Made by a program: the position numbers and the translations under genes. Of a stretch of DNA of 8,361 nt, positions 1 to 5,932 are shown piece after piece. This stretch comes from an uncultured Collinsella sp. Lineage in GTDB: Bacteria; Actinomycetota; Coriobacteriia; Coriobacteriales; Coriobacteriaceae. The first letter of the stretch is position 1, and each line of letters starts with the position of its first letter. The stretch spans positions 1-8,361 of the forward strand of contig CATZTY010000036.1 in the NCBI GenBank assembly GCA_958424475.1, written 5' to 3'. The notes under the pieces are model-generated. The model made no database searches. It was given only the letters and a program-made list of their open reading frames with translations, and was not told the origin of the DNA.

Positions 1-1704
1 TCCTGCCGCCCTAAATTCAATTACGGTGTCTCCCACCAGGTCAAAGAGCGCCTCGTTGATGCTGTCGACGAGCATGTCCTCGCTCTGCCCCGATTGCACT
101 ACCGCCGATTCCGCCTGTACTGCGTTGTGCTCGAGCAGCGCGCGGAGATAGGCGTCTGCGGCAGGCGTGAGTTCGTTCGTGGCGTCAGCGGGCGCAACAG
201 CTGCGAACGCGGGCGTCGGCGCGAGAAGCGGTGCCACGACACCAAACTGTTCGGTGGATATGGTTGGCTCGTCGGTCTCGTCCTGCCGAATGGGTGCCGC
301 GACCGCCTCGACAATCGCGTCGGCTACGGGCTCGGCTTCCGGTTGCCATGAGTCCGCTGCCTCGGCTTCCACAGGTGCGCCGTCCTCGCGTTCCTCATCA
401 ATCAAAAGCGCCTCACGCGTTTGTGCGGCGGCACTCCGGATATGCCCCAGCTGGCTCAGGTCGATATCGATCTTGACGGGCTGGTGCGTGGCATCCCATG
501 AAAGCCATGCCACGATCTCGTCATCGATGATCTTGGCCAGATATTTGGGGACTTTCTCCTCCTTCAGGGGGTGGGTGGGGTCTAGGGCCAGGCGCAGGCG
601 TTGGTCACAGGCGCGCATCATTTCACCAAGCTTGCTGCTTTTTTGCCTGCTGCCGTGAATTCGCATGCATTCCCAAAAGCCGTTTTGGCAACGGTAGATA
701 TGGATGGGATCCAAGCGGTATTCGCAGTCCTCGTGGCGCTCGGGCGCAAAGAATACGGCCGAGGCAAACATGGTATAGGGCATGGCCGTCTCCTCCCCAA
801 ACAAGCTCGCCACGATACCGGTCTTTCGGTGCGTGTCATAGTAGCGCGCCATGCGGACATACACGGCGCATGCCACGTGGCACAGGTCGCGATGGTGGCT
901 GCGATCGAGTCTTGAGTTATTGAGGTTGTACGTGGAGAGGGCATTGATGGCGGCCATGAGTCGCTCCTCGCCCGCTTCGTCGGGCGGAAGGGGGAGCGTG
1001 GGCTCGGAGGTCTTGCGGCGCTTAGGGACCAGGTCTGACGAGGCTGGCGTGGGCGCAAGGTCTCGAACCGCGCGCCGCAGCTCGATAAGGGCGTTATCGA
1101 ACATGACGGTTTTAGAGTCGCGAAGCAGCTTGGGGTCGAGCCCATGGAATACGGCGTAATCCTGCAACCACACGCGTGCAAACCGATCGATGCCGGGCTC
1201 GAAGGTGCGATAGACATCCCAAAAGGCCTTGATTTTGTTAAAACCTTCGAGCGGATCATCTACGCCAATGCCGCAAATCAGCTCATAGAGATACAGGAAG
1301 GCAAAGGACGTAGACGTTTCCTCGACGGTTCCGCGTCGCACTTGGGCGCGCCAAGTAAAATAGCCGCGCAGTTGCCGATCGCTCATGGCGTTGTAGGTGG
1401 GAAAGTACGACTTGAATGTGCCGTTGTAGGGGCAGTCGTCTTCAAAGTCGGCCATCAGCAGGCCTTGGCGGTAGAAAAGCTCGGCTTCCGAAAGCCAGCG
1501 ACCCGCGCCGCCTTTGGGGTCATCCTGCCAGCGCGATATCTCGCGCATCTTGCGGTACTGGTCGGGAAGGAAATTCTGCATCTGTCGGCCGGTCTTGAGA
1601 ATCGGCTCGTCTGCATAGACTTCATGTGAGAAGCGGGCAGACTGATGGGTCCGGGCCTCGGCCATAATGCGCTCGATGAGCATCTTGATGTCCTGGTCGG
1701 CCAC
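1..1704 (-). CDS. TerB_N/TerB_C domain protein, 3' end cut by window edge
   Basis: An open frame of 568 codons runs from a GTG at 1704 to base 1 with no stop, so the C-terminus lies outside the window. The start is chosen because GAGAGGAGG sits 4 nt upstream; an ATG at codon 8 lacks such a site. Residues about 50-260 match the TerB N-terminal domain: FYRQGLLMADFEDDCP (77-92), YFPTYNAMSDRQLRGYFTWR (100-119), then TSFAFLYLYELICGIG (132-147). Residues about 408-568 look like the TerB C-terminal domain: a KIDIDLSQLGHIRSAA start, an Ala/Glu/Pro-rich variable stretch (440-515), and a closing INEALFDLVGDTVIEF, so probably only a short tail is missing. These domains flank TerB in some tellurite/stress-response-associated proteins (Ter systems), but no TerB core or other ter gene is visible here. 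A cytosolic role with an off-window partner is plausible; the function is unproven. Family assignment is confident, role is not. Confidence 0.87.
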   Translation of the reverse strand, partial: MADQDIKMLIERIMAEARTHQSARFSHEVYADEPILKTGRQMQNFLPDQYRKMREISRWQDDPKGGAGRWLSEAELFYRQGLLMADFEDDCPYNGTFKSYFPTYNAMSDRQLRGYFTWRAQVRRGTVEETSTSFAFLYLYELICGIGVDDPLEGFNKIKAFWDVYRTFEPGIDRFARVWLQDYAVFHGLDPKLLRDSKTVMFDNALIELRRAVRDLAPTPASSDLVPKRRKTSEPTLPLPPDEAGEERLMAAINALSTYNLNNSRLDRSHHRDLCHVACAVYVRMARYYDTHRKTGIVASLFGEETAMPYTMFASAVFFAPERHEDCEYRLDPIHIYRCQNGFWECMRIHGSRQKSSKLGEMMRACDQRLRLALDPTHPLKEEKVPKYLAKIIDDEIVAWLSWDATHQPVKIDIDLSQLGHIRSAAAQTREALLIDEEREDGAPVEAEAADSWQPEAEPVADAIVEAVAAPIRQDETDEPTISTEQFGVVAPLLAPTPAFAAVAPADATNELTPAADAYLRALLEHNAVQAESAVVQSGQSEDMLVDSINEALFDLVGDTVIEFRAAG

Positions 1705-1740
1705 CGCTCCTCCTCTCGAACGCAGCCACGGTGACCTCAT

Positions 1741-1749
1741 ATCATAGCA
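1741..1749 (-). promoter_or_regulatory. Putative extended -10 promoter for the TerB_N/TerB_C gene
   Basis: On the minus strand the sequence reads TGC-TATGAT, an extended -10 element with a 5/6 match to TATAAT (hexamer 1741-1746, TG at 1748-1749). It would start transcription about 30 nt before the GTG at 1704. There is no good -35 hexamer; GAACAC lies 16 nt upstream. The 87-bp gap after the DUF554 stop makes an independent promoter reasonable. Confidence 0.4.
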
Positions 1750-1791
1750 CAGCATCAAACAGGTGTTCGAGATACCGCTGCGTTGATAGAT

Positions 1792-2508
1792 TTAGAACAG
1801 GAGGGCGTAGATGACGGCGATGACGACGGAGGGGAGCATATTGGCCGTGCGGAAGGTCTGAGGACGGATGAGGTTGACGCCGACGCAGAAGATGAGCATG
1901 GAGCCTACGAGCGAAAGGCTGTTGAGGGCTGCCGTAGTCATGATGGGGGAGAGCGCGCCGGCAAACAACGTGATCGTCCCCTGGAACACGGCGACGGGCA
2001 GGGCGGAGAAAATGCAGCCGCGGCCAAGCGACGCCGTCATGGTGCAGACGATGATGCAGTCCAATGCGCCTTTCAGGGCAAGCGTTGACCAGTCACCGAG
2101 CAGACCGTCCTGGATCGATCCCACAATGGCCATGGCGCCGATACACACGGTGAGTGAAGTCGAGACAAAAGCGTTGGTGAACTCGTTATCGCCCTCGCTG
2201 CCGGTTTTGCGCTTGAGCCATTCGCCAAGGTTCTCGATGGCGGCCTCCAAGTTGATGGCCTCGCCGATGAGCGAGCCGAGGGCGAACGAGACGATGAGCA
2301 TGGTGGTGCCGGTGGTCGCTAGCGCCTTCCCATCGATAAGGAGCATCTTTTGCATGGTGCCGCCAAGGCCGATAAACAGGACGCACAGCCCCGATGCTTT
2401 CATGAGCGTGTCTTGGATGCGTGGTGTAATGAAGCGGCCGCCCGCTAATCCCAAAAGACCGCCCGCAACTAAAAGCACAACGTTGATGATTGTTCCCAAG
2501 CCCGGCAT
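1792..2508 (-). CDS. DUF554 family integral membrane protein
   Basis: The product is a 238-aa hydrophobic protein of the DUF554 family (members include Bacillus YdfK), which are usually about 225-240 aa. The N-terminus MPGLGTIINV and the following GGLLG...LMKASGLCVLFIGLGG fit the family start, and further hydrophobic stretches give roughly seven to eight membrane segments: LIVSFALGSLIG, LTVCIGAMAIVGSIQDGLLG, CIIVCTMTASLG, GTITLFAGALSP, SMLIFCVGVNLI and VVIAVIYALLF. The start at 2508 is preferred because CAGGAGG lies 5 nt before it; the frame stays open to an ATG at 2577, but that would add 23 polar residues and has no better ribosome binding site. The family is thought to be a small-molecule transporter or channel, but I know of no established substrate. 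It follows the surface-protein cluster after 118 bp with its own candidate promoter, so it may be a separate transcription unit. Confidence 0.88.
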   Translation of the reverse strand: MPGLGTIINVVLLVAGGLLGLAGGRFITPRIQDTLMKASGLCVLFIGLGGTMQKMLLIDGKALATTGTTMLIVSFALGSLIGEAINLEAAIENLGEWLKRKTGSEGDNEFTNAFVSTSLTVCIGAMAIVGSIQDGLLGDWSTLALKGALDCIIVCTMTASLGRGCIFSALPVAVFQGTITLFAGALSPIMTTAALNSLSLVGSMLIFCVGVNLIRPQTFRTANMLPSVVIAVIYALLF

Positions 2509-2538
2509 GAGCCCTCCTGTATTGATGCCAACGTGGCA

Positions 2539-2547
2539 ATCGTAGCA
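2539..2547 (-). promoter_or_regulatory. Putative extended -10 promoter for the DUF554 gene
   Basis: The minus strand reads TGC-TACGAT here, an extended -10-like element (4/6 match to TATAAT plus the TG). It lies about 30 nt before the ATG at 2508. It resembles the TGCTATGAT element before the TerB_N gene in sequence and in distance to the start codon. No clear -35 is visible. Confidence 0.3.
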
Positions 2548-2577
2548 GAACGAAATGCGAGGTACATCGCGACTCAT

Positions 2578-2603
2578 CTAATACGTTATATAAGTGGTAT
2601 TAG
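2578..2603 (-). repeat. 7-bp perfect inverted repeat with 12-bp spacer
   Basis: CTAATAC at 2578-2584 and GTATTAG at 2597-2603 are perfect reverse complements around an AT-rich spacer. The repeat sits between the stop of the 476-aa gene and the DUF554 start, upstream of the putative DUF554 promoter. It is AT-rich and has no T-run, so it is unlikely to be an intrinsic terminator; an operator for a dimeric regulator fits better. It could also be chance. Confidence 0.4.
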
Positions 2604-2626
2604 GAATGATGCGCGGCATTTAAGCC

Positions 2627-4057
2627 TCAGGTGGTTGTCGGGACATAGGGATAGTATTCAAAGCGCAGTGTCATAAGCCGCTGTGGGGATTCAATAGCCG
2701 CGGCGATGATATTGGCATCGCGGGCACGATCAAACCCTTCGAGTTCGATCTGATACGAGACGTCTTGCATAATGTCCAGACGTCGCCAGGCCAGGAGTGT
2801 GTCGCCATCGAATTCCAAGGTCTTGCCTCCGTCTGGAGCAACGGCGTATAGACGCAGCTTGGCGGTGGTTGCAGGGTCGACAACTGTGACCTTTTTAATT
2901 TCGTTTCGAGTATTCTTGGCGCCCAACAAGGTGAGCAGTGTTGGGGCCACGACCTCGCCCGATGGCAAAAAGACGACTTCGATGGATTCAGGAAATGCGA
3001 TGATAGCCGACTTGCGGACGGGCTGATTGGCGGCGGCAACTTCGATGTTCGCAGCGTCGATGACCTCTGTGTGGTCGAGCGCGGCAAGCACGCAGCAGTT
3101 ACCTTCATCGATCTCTTGAGGATCAGCAAGCCCCAGACTGTCCGCGAGCTCGGGATCGTTTGGATCGGCAGCGGGCTCATTCGGCGCTTCGAGAGAAGCT
3201 GGGACGCTGTTTGTCGGCGACGGCGTGTCGCCCGCACCTGCTTCTTTGTCCGCGCTCTCTTCTTGTATGGTTGCGTTGATGGGTTCGTCGTTTGGGGGGA
3301 GCGTCTTGGCGTCAAGCGCGGAGGGGAGAATTCCGATGGCTCCGGATCCGTTCCACTCCATTTCGAGAAGCGCCGGGTCGGCAAGAATGCGTTGCCTGCT
3401 TTGCGCGTGGGCATCGATTTCAATAGGGCCTGCCTCTATCCCTCGTGTAAGGCTGAGTGATCCGGCTGGCTTCTCGAAATGAGCGTCTGTGTCTTTGGTG
3501 CTGACGGCGTAGAACAGCAGGGACGCTTCTCCCGCCGCGATAACATCGGTACCGGCTTTGGTCAGCCGCAACGATGCCGTGAATGAGAGGGTGGGCTGCG
3601 CATCGTCTGCATTCGCGGCGGCGCAGCCCAGACATATACCGCCTCCTTTCTCGAAAAACGCACCGTCGAAGGCGACCTTCGCTCCGTTCGCCGAGTCATC
3701 GACCGAAGCGATGTCGATGCGCAGCTCTAAATTGCATGGATCGCCATCTGCATCGAGCACAACCGAGCGCCACGTGCAGACGGCGCACCCCGCCTGGGAG
3801 CCGTTTGCCTTGTTCGAACGCTTGATATCCACGACTATCGAGCCGTCCGTATTACGACGAAGGCATCCCGAGGTTGAGATCACGGCCTGTGCGATCGAAA
3901 AACGCTCGCACGCAATGGCGCTCGACGGATTTGGTGCGGAACTTAGGGCTACTGGTAAGGAGTCTGCCATGACGGGAGTCGCCCAAGCGGCGACAGGCGT
4001 TCCGGTTGCGAGCGCGCCGCAGAGTGCGACGACGGGCAAAAGGTTCTTCGATGCCAT
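2627..4057 (-). CDS. Secreted 476-aa surface protein with Cys motifs, acidic linker and C-terminal domain shared with the 199-aa protein
   Basis: I do not recognise a named family. The ATG at 4057 has AAGGAG a few bases upstream, and residues 1-31 form a signal peptide (hydrophobic LLPVVALCGALATG; possible cleavage after A26 or A31). The mature N-terminal region (about 32-250) is beta-rich in character and holds seven cysteines: C50, C65, C91-x-x-C94, C108 and C142-x-x-C145. Residues about 250-320 are an acidic Pro/Ala/Glu/Asp-rich linker, followed by adjacent C321-C322. The C-terminal domain (about 350-470) has the pattern P356..I359..V362....G367....P372 with I387, which matches the 199-aa neighbour without gaps. 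There is no sorting signal or C-terminal membrane segment (the end is YPYVPTTT), so it is either released or held by another protein. Only 18 bp separate it from the upstream LAQTG gene, so co-transcription is likely. CDS certain; function unknown. Confidence 0.88.
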   Translation of the reverse strand: MASKNLLPVVALCGALATGTPVAAWATPVMADSLPVALSSAPNPSSAIACERFSIAQAVISTSGCLRRNTDGSIVVDIKRSNKANGSQAGCAVCTWRSVVLDADGDPCNLELRIDIASVDDSANGAKVAFDGAFFEKGGGICLGCAAANADDAQPTLSFTASLRLTKAGTDVIAAGEASLLFYAVSTKDTDAHFEKPAGSLSLTRGIEAGPIEIDAHAQSRQRILADPALLEMEWNGSGAIGILPSALDAKTLPPNDEPINATIQEESADKEAGAGDTPSPTNSVPASLEAPNEPAADPNDPELADSLGLADPQEIDEGNCCVLAALDHTEVIDAANIEVAAANQPVRKSAIIAFPESIEVVFLPSGEVVAPTLLTLLGAKNTRNEIKKVTVVDPATTAKLRLYAVAPDGGKTLEFDGDTLLAWRRLDIMQDVSYQIELEGFDRARDANIIAAAIESPQRLMTLRFEYYPYVPTTT

Positions 4058-4075
4058 GGGGTCTCCTTAGCTAAT

Positions 4076-4357
4076 TTAGTGCGGCCTGTCCGTGTTTTGT
4101 TTCTGGCTGCGTTTGATGTGCAGACCGAGGCCGGCGGTTCCCGCGCCTGCTGCTGTGGCGCCTGCTGCCAAGAGCCATCGTCTGTCGCCTGTCTGCGCCA
4201 ACGGTTCCTCGCGGTCGCCGCGGTCGAGCTCCGAGAGGTCGACCGTCACTTGCGTGGCGGCCTGCGCCTGTTCTTGCTGGGCAAAGGCCATGGCTGGCCC
4301 AAACGCTAGGATGCTGACGGCGGCGGCCAGGGCGACGGCCTTATGCCATGTGCGCAC
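4076..4357 (-). CDS. 93-aa LAQTG cell-wall-anchored mini-protein (sortase substrate)
   Basis: This very short protein has all parts of a Gram-positive sortase substrate: an N-terminal signal peptide (VRTWHK, then a hydrophobic core ending AMAFA-QQ), a stub of about 30 residues, the motif LAQTG followed by D, a hydrophobic AAGATAAGAGTAGLGL segment, and a basic tail beginning KRSQK. LAxTG is known as the class E sortase motif in actinobacteria; no sortase gene is in the window. After processing only about 30 residues would remain on the wall, too few for a normal adhesin. The GTG at 4357 is chosen because it gives a compact signal peptide and a 17-nt overlap with the upstream gene; a TTG at 4387, with AAGG 8 nt before it, would add ten Arg/Ser/Pro-rich residues and cannot be excluded. 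The overlap implies translational coupling to the 199-aa gene. The role is unknown; an anchor subunit or terminator of a surface assembly is an inference. Confidence 0.8.
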   Translation of the reverse strand: MRTWHKAVALAAAVSILAFGPAMAFAQQEQAQAATQVTVDLSELDRGDREEPLAQTGDRRWLLAAGATAAGAGTAGLGLHIKRSQKQNTDRPH

Positions 4358-4940
4358 CGGGCTCGACCGTCCAGGTGATCGTCGCAACCTGATCGCCTTC
4401 GCCGGTTACGCGGAAGATGTCGCGCGTGACGCGGGCGACGTTTCCGCTTGTCTTGAGCTTGATTTTGTCCGTGCCGCCGGCAATGCCCTGGTAGCCCATG
4501 TCGAAGGCTGCATTCTTGGAAAGATCGAGGCCCGTCCCTTGCGCGGCGGCGCTGGCGTTCTGGAGCGCGCCGTCGGGGCCGACCTTAAAGTCGATGGAGT
4601 TCTGCGCGGTTCCGGCCTTGGCGTCGGCGGCAATGGTCCAGGTGTTCATGGCGTCGATCTTCATGTTGGTGACATGGATGCCGTAGGCCGAATGATTGTC
4701 GATGGTGGTCGCGTCTTCTGAGGGGCCCTGAAGCGTGCCGTCGGCCTTGGCGACGAAGGGAATAACCGTCGGAACTTTGAACTCAACGTTGTCGATCTCG
4801 GTCCTGACCATTACCTTCGTGGTTCCAACGCGCCCGGCTGCCATAGCTGGCGTCGGGGCGGCGCCCATTGCGAGCGCGAGCGCGAGCCCTGTGCCCACGA
4901 CGAGCGCTCTGACTCCGTTCATGTTCCTGGTGATGTCCAT
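4341..4940 (-). CDS. Secreted 199-aa beta-rich surface protein
   Basis: The ATG at 4940 follows AAAGGA by 6-7 nt. Residues 1-34 are a signal peptide (hydrophobic ALVVGTGLALALAMG, cleavage probable after AMA at 34). The mature part is about 165 residues, Thr/Asp/Ala-rich and without cysteines, with alternating hydrophobic patterns typical of a beta sandwich. Its first half reads VPTVIPFVAKADGTLQGPS (56-74), then IDNHSAYGIHVTNMKI (80-95), and it ends ATITWTVEP (186-194). From memory, similar 'VPxxIPF..DGT..P..I.N.S...I.V' secreted proteins of unknown function occur in Firmicutes and Coriobacteriia; this was not searched. The C-terminal domain of the 476-aa neighbour shows the same pattern. There is no wall-sorting motif of its own, but the next gene, overlapping its 3' end, encodes one. 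A structural subunit of a surface layer or fibre is possible, but the function is unknown. Confidence 0.87.
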   Translation of the reverse strand: MDITRNMNGVRALVVGTGLALALAMGAAPTPAMAAGRVGTTKVMVRTEIDNVEFKVPTVIPFVAKADGTLQGPSEDATTIDNHSAYGIHVTNMKIDAMNTWTIAADAKAGTAQNSIDFKVGPDGALQNASAAAQGTGLDLSKNAAFDMGYQGIAGGTDKIKLKTSGNVARVTRDIFRVTGEGDQVATITWTVEPGAHMA

Positions 4941-4960
4941 GGTCGTTCCTTTCTATTCGC

Positions 4961-4977
4961 CGCGGGCCGTCCCCGCG
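4961..4977 (-). repeat. GC-rich hairpin in the leader of the 199-aa gene
   Basis: CGCGGG (4961-4966) and CCCGCG (4972-4977) form a perfect 6-bp stem with a 5-nt loop, about 10 nt upstream of the AAAGGA ribosome binding site of the 199-aa gene and inside the 89-bp gap after the 169-aa gene. No T-run follows on the minus strand, so it is not a standard terminator. It may stabilise a processed mRNA end or tune translation; GC-rich chance pairing is possible. Confidence 0.35.
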
Positions 4978-5029
4978 ATGATTGGACGAATGCTGGTGAA
5001 TTGCATGCGGTGCCGTGTCGGCCGGAAGG

Positions 5030-5539
5030 CTAGTTCTCGGTTTGCTCAACCCGTACCTTGACACGTGTCGGATTGCCGTGGCTGTCGAGGGTCTTTGCAT
5101 CGAGTGCCTGGATCTCGATGTACGCCTCGCCTTCTTTGATGTCGCCGGCGGGGCACGTCTCGATTGTCTTGCCGGTCTCGACCACACCGGATTCGTACAT
5201 GGTCTCGTCGTTTTGGATGACGCGGAATCGCTGGGGAAATTTATTGTCTTGGACGTTTTGCACGTTGACGCGCAGTTTGCCGTCCTCCTGCAGCTGAGCG
5301 ACCGGCGCGACCGAAATCGTCATCATGTTGTCGCGGACGATGGCGTCGAGCTCATCTTGGATTTCCTGGCGCGTTTTGCCCTCGGCCGTCGTAACCGAAG
5401 CGCCCGCCTCGGGTACGGGCTGCGACTGCCAAACGTATAGTCCTACGGCGACAAGGGCACAGACGATGGCCAAGCAGGCAACGATGAGCTTCTTGCGACG
5501 ACCCAGGCCTGCAAAGTGGGGTGGCTTCTTCGCGCTCAT
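5030..5539 (-). CDS. 169-aa single-pass membrane protein with extracellular beta-rich domain
   Basis: The ATG at 5539 overlaps the stop of the upstream 98-aa gene in an ATGA junction, which fixes the start and points to translational coupling; the open frame extends further upstream but lies over that gene. Residues 1-16 are basic (KKPPHFAGLGRRKK), 18-36 are one membrane helix (LIVACLAIVCALVAVGLYV), and the rest should face outside. A polar helix-like stretch (about 50-70) is followed by MMTISVAP, then G87KLRVNVQN, DNKFPQRFRVIQND, YESGVVETGKTIE and GEAYIEIQALDAKT. From memory, this YxSGxxxxGxxIE...GxxxxxIxxxA pattern recurs in uncharacterised Gram-positive membrane proteins; not verified. It may serve as a membrane-side partner for the secreted proteins encoded downstream. 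No known family name is assigned. Confidence 0.87.
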   Translation of the reverse strand: MSAKKPPHFAGLGRRKKLIVACLAIVCALVAVGLYVWQSQPVPEAGASVTTAEGKTRQEIQDELDAIVRDNMMTISVAPVAQLQEDGKLRVNVQNVQDNKFPQRFRVIQNDETMYESGVVETGKTIETCPAGDIKEGEAYIEIQALDAKTLDSHGNPTRVKVRVEQTEN

Positions 5540-5832
5540 GCGGCATCCTTGGCGGTATAGACGCGCGCAAAGGTGGACGGGTCCGCTCCAAAGAGCATGT
5601 GAAGCATCAGACGGCGCGAGTAGACGAGCTCGTCGAAGTCGGGAGGGAGCTCGATGTCGTGGATATGCGCGATGTGGTGGGCGAGCGCCGAGAACGACTC
5701 GGGGTCGCAGATCACATCGGTGGTAACGTGGTAGACCGTCGTATCGGGGAACGCCTCTTCGTCGAAAGGCAGGAGATGGGGATCGTCGTCGACTTCGATG
5801 GCGATGCCGTACTGGGGCCAGTAATATGCCAT
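5536..5832 (-). CDS. 98-aa cytosolic protein, possible remnant of a PD-(D/E)XK-like nuclease domain
   Basis: First gene of the minus-strand cluster. The ATG at 5832 is preceded by GGGAGG with a 5-nt spacer, and its TGA overlaps the next ATG by 4 nt. The product has no signal peptide or membrane segment and is acidic and His-rich (HHIAHIHD at 52-59). Its N-terminus, YYWPQYGIAIEVDDDPH (3-19), resembles the 'WP...(I/V)EYD..H' strand of small PD-(D/E)XK/DUF559-like endonuclease domains, with E13 and D15 as the ExD pair, and VYHVTTD (33-39) resembles the next core strand. The acidic residue expected ahead of WP, and most of the middle of such a domain, are missing. It is therefore either a cut-down non-catalytic relative or only a chance likeness. 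Gene reality is well supported by the binding site and the overlap; function is unknown. Confidence 0.75.
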   Translation of the reverse strand: MAYYWPQYGIAIEVDDDPHLLPFDEEAFPDTTVYHVTTDVICDPESFSALAHHIAHIHDIELPPDFDELVYSRRLMLHMLFGADPSTFARVYTAKDAA

Positions 5833-5852
5833 GGGAACCTCCCTGCTTCTGG

Positions 5853-5876
5853 GCCAAAACTTCTATCGGTTTTGGC
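5853..5876 (-). promoter_or_regulatory. Perfect 8-bp stem-loop in the leader of the 98-aa gene
   Basis: GCCAAAAC (5853-5860) and GTTTTGGC (5869-5876) are exact reverse complements around an 8-nt loop. The element lies about 10 nt upstream of the GGGAGG ribosome binding site of the first gene of the surface-protein cluster. Neither strand has a following T-run, so it is not an intrinsic terminator. It could be an operator or an mRNA structure that controls the cluster. Confidence 0.5.
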
Positions 5877-5905
5877 TGTCGACGCCGACCTTATCAGCCG
5901 CTACT

Positions 5906-5932
5906 TGACCAATTTCTGACCAAATGCTTGAC
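5906..5932. repeat. Phased direct repeats TGACCAA
   Basis: TGACCAA occurs at 5906-5912 and 5917-5923, exactly 11 bp apart, with a partial third copy (TGAC at 5929-5932) 12 bp further on. Spacing near one helical turn fits tandem binding of a regulator on one DNA face. The repeats lie between the two divergent genes, so either could be the target. The sequence is short enough to be chance. Confidence 0.35.

Noticed and set aside
618..1259. 213-aa open frame on the minus strand.
   Set aside because: It is an out-of-frame shadow of the TerB_N/TerB_C gene, with Ser/Arg/Pro-rich composition and no ribosome binding site.
1868..2545. 225-aa open frame on the plus strand over DUF554.
   Set aside because: It is the antisense of a clear membrane protein, Met/Ser/Pro-rich, with no recognisable domain.
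5540..5857. Upstream extension of the 169-aa membrane protein frame to an in-frame start at 5857 (275 aa).
   Set aside because: The extra part is Arg/His/Ser/Pro-rich low-quality sequence lying over the 98-aa gene in another frame. The ATGA overlap and the basic-plus-helix N-terminus support the start at 5539.
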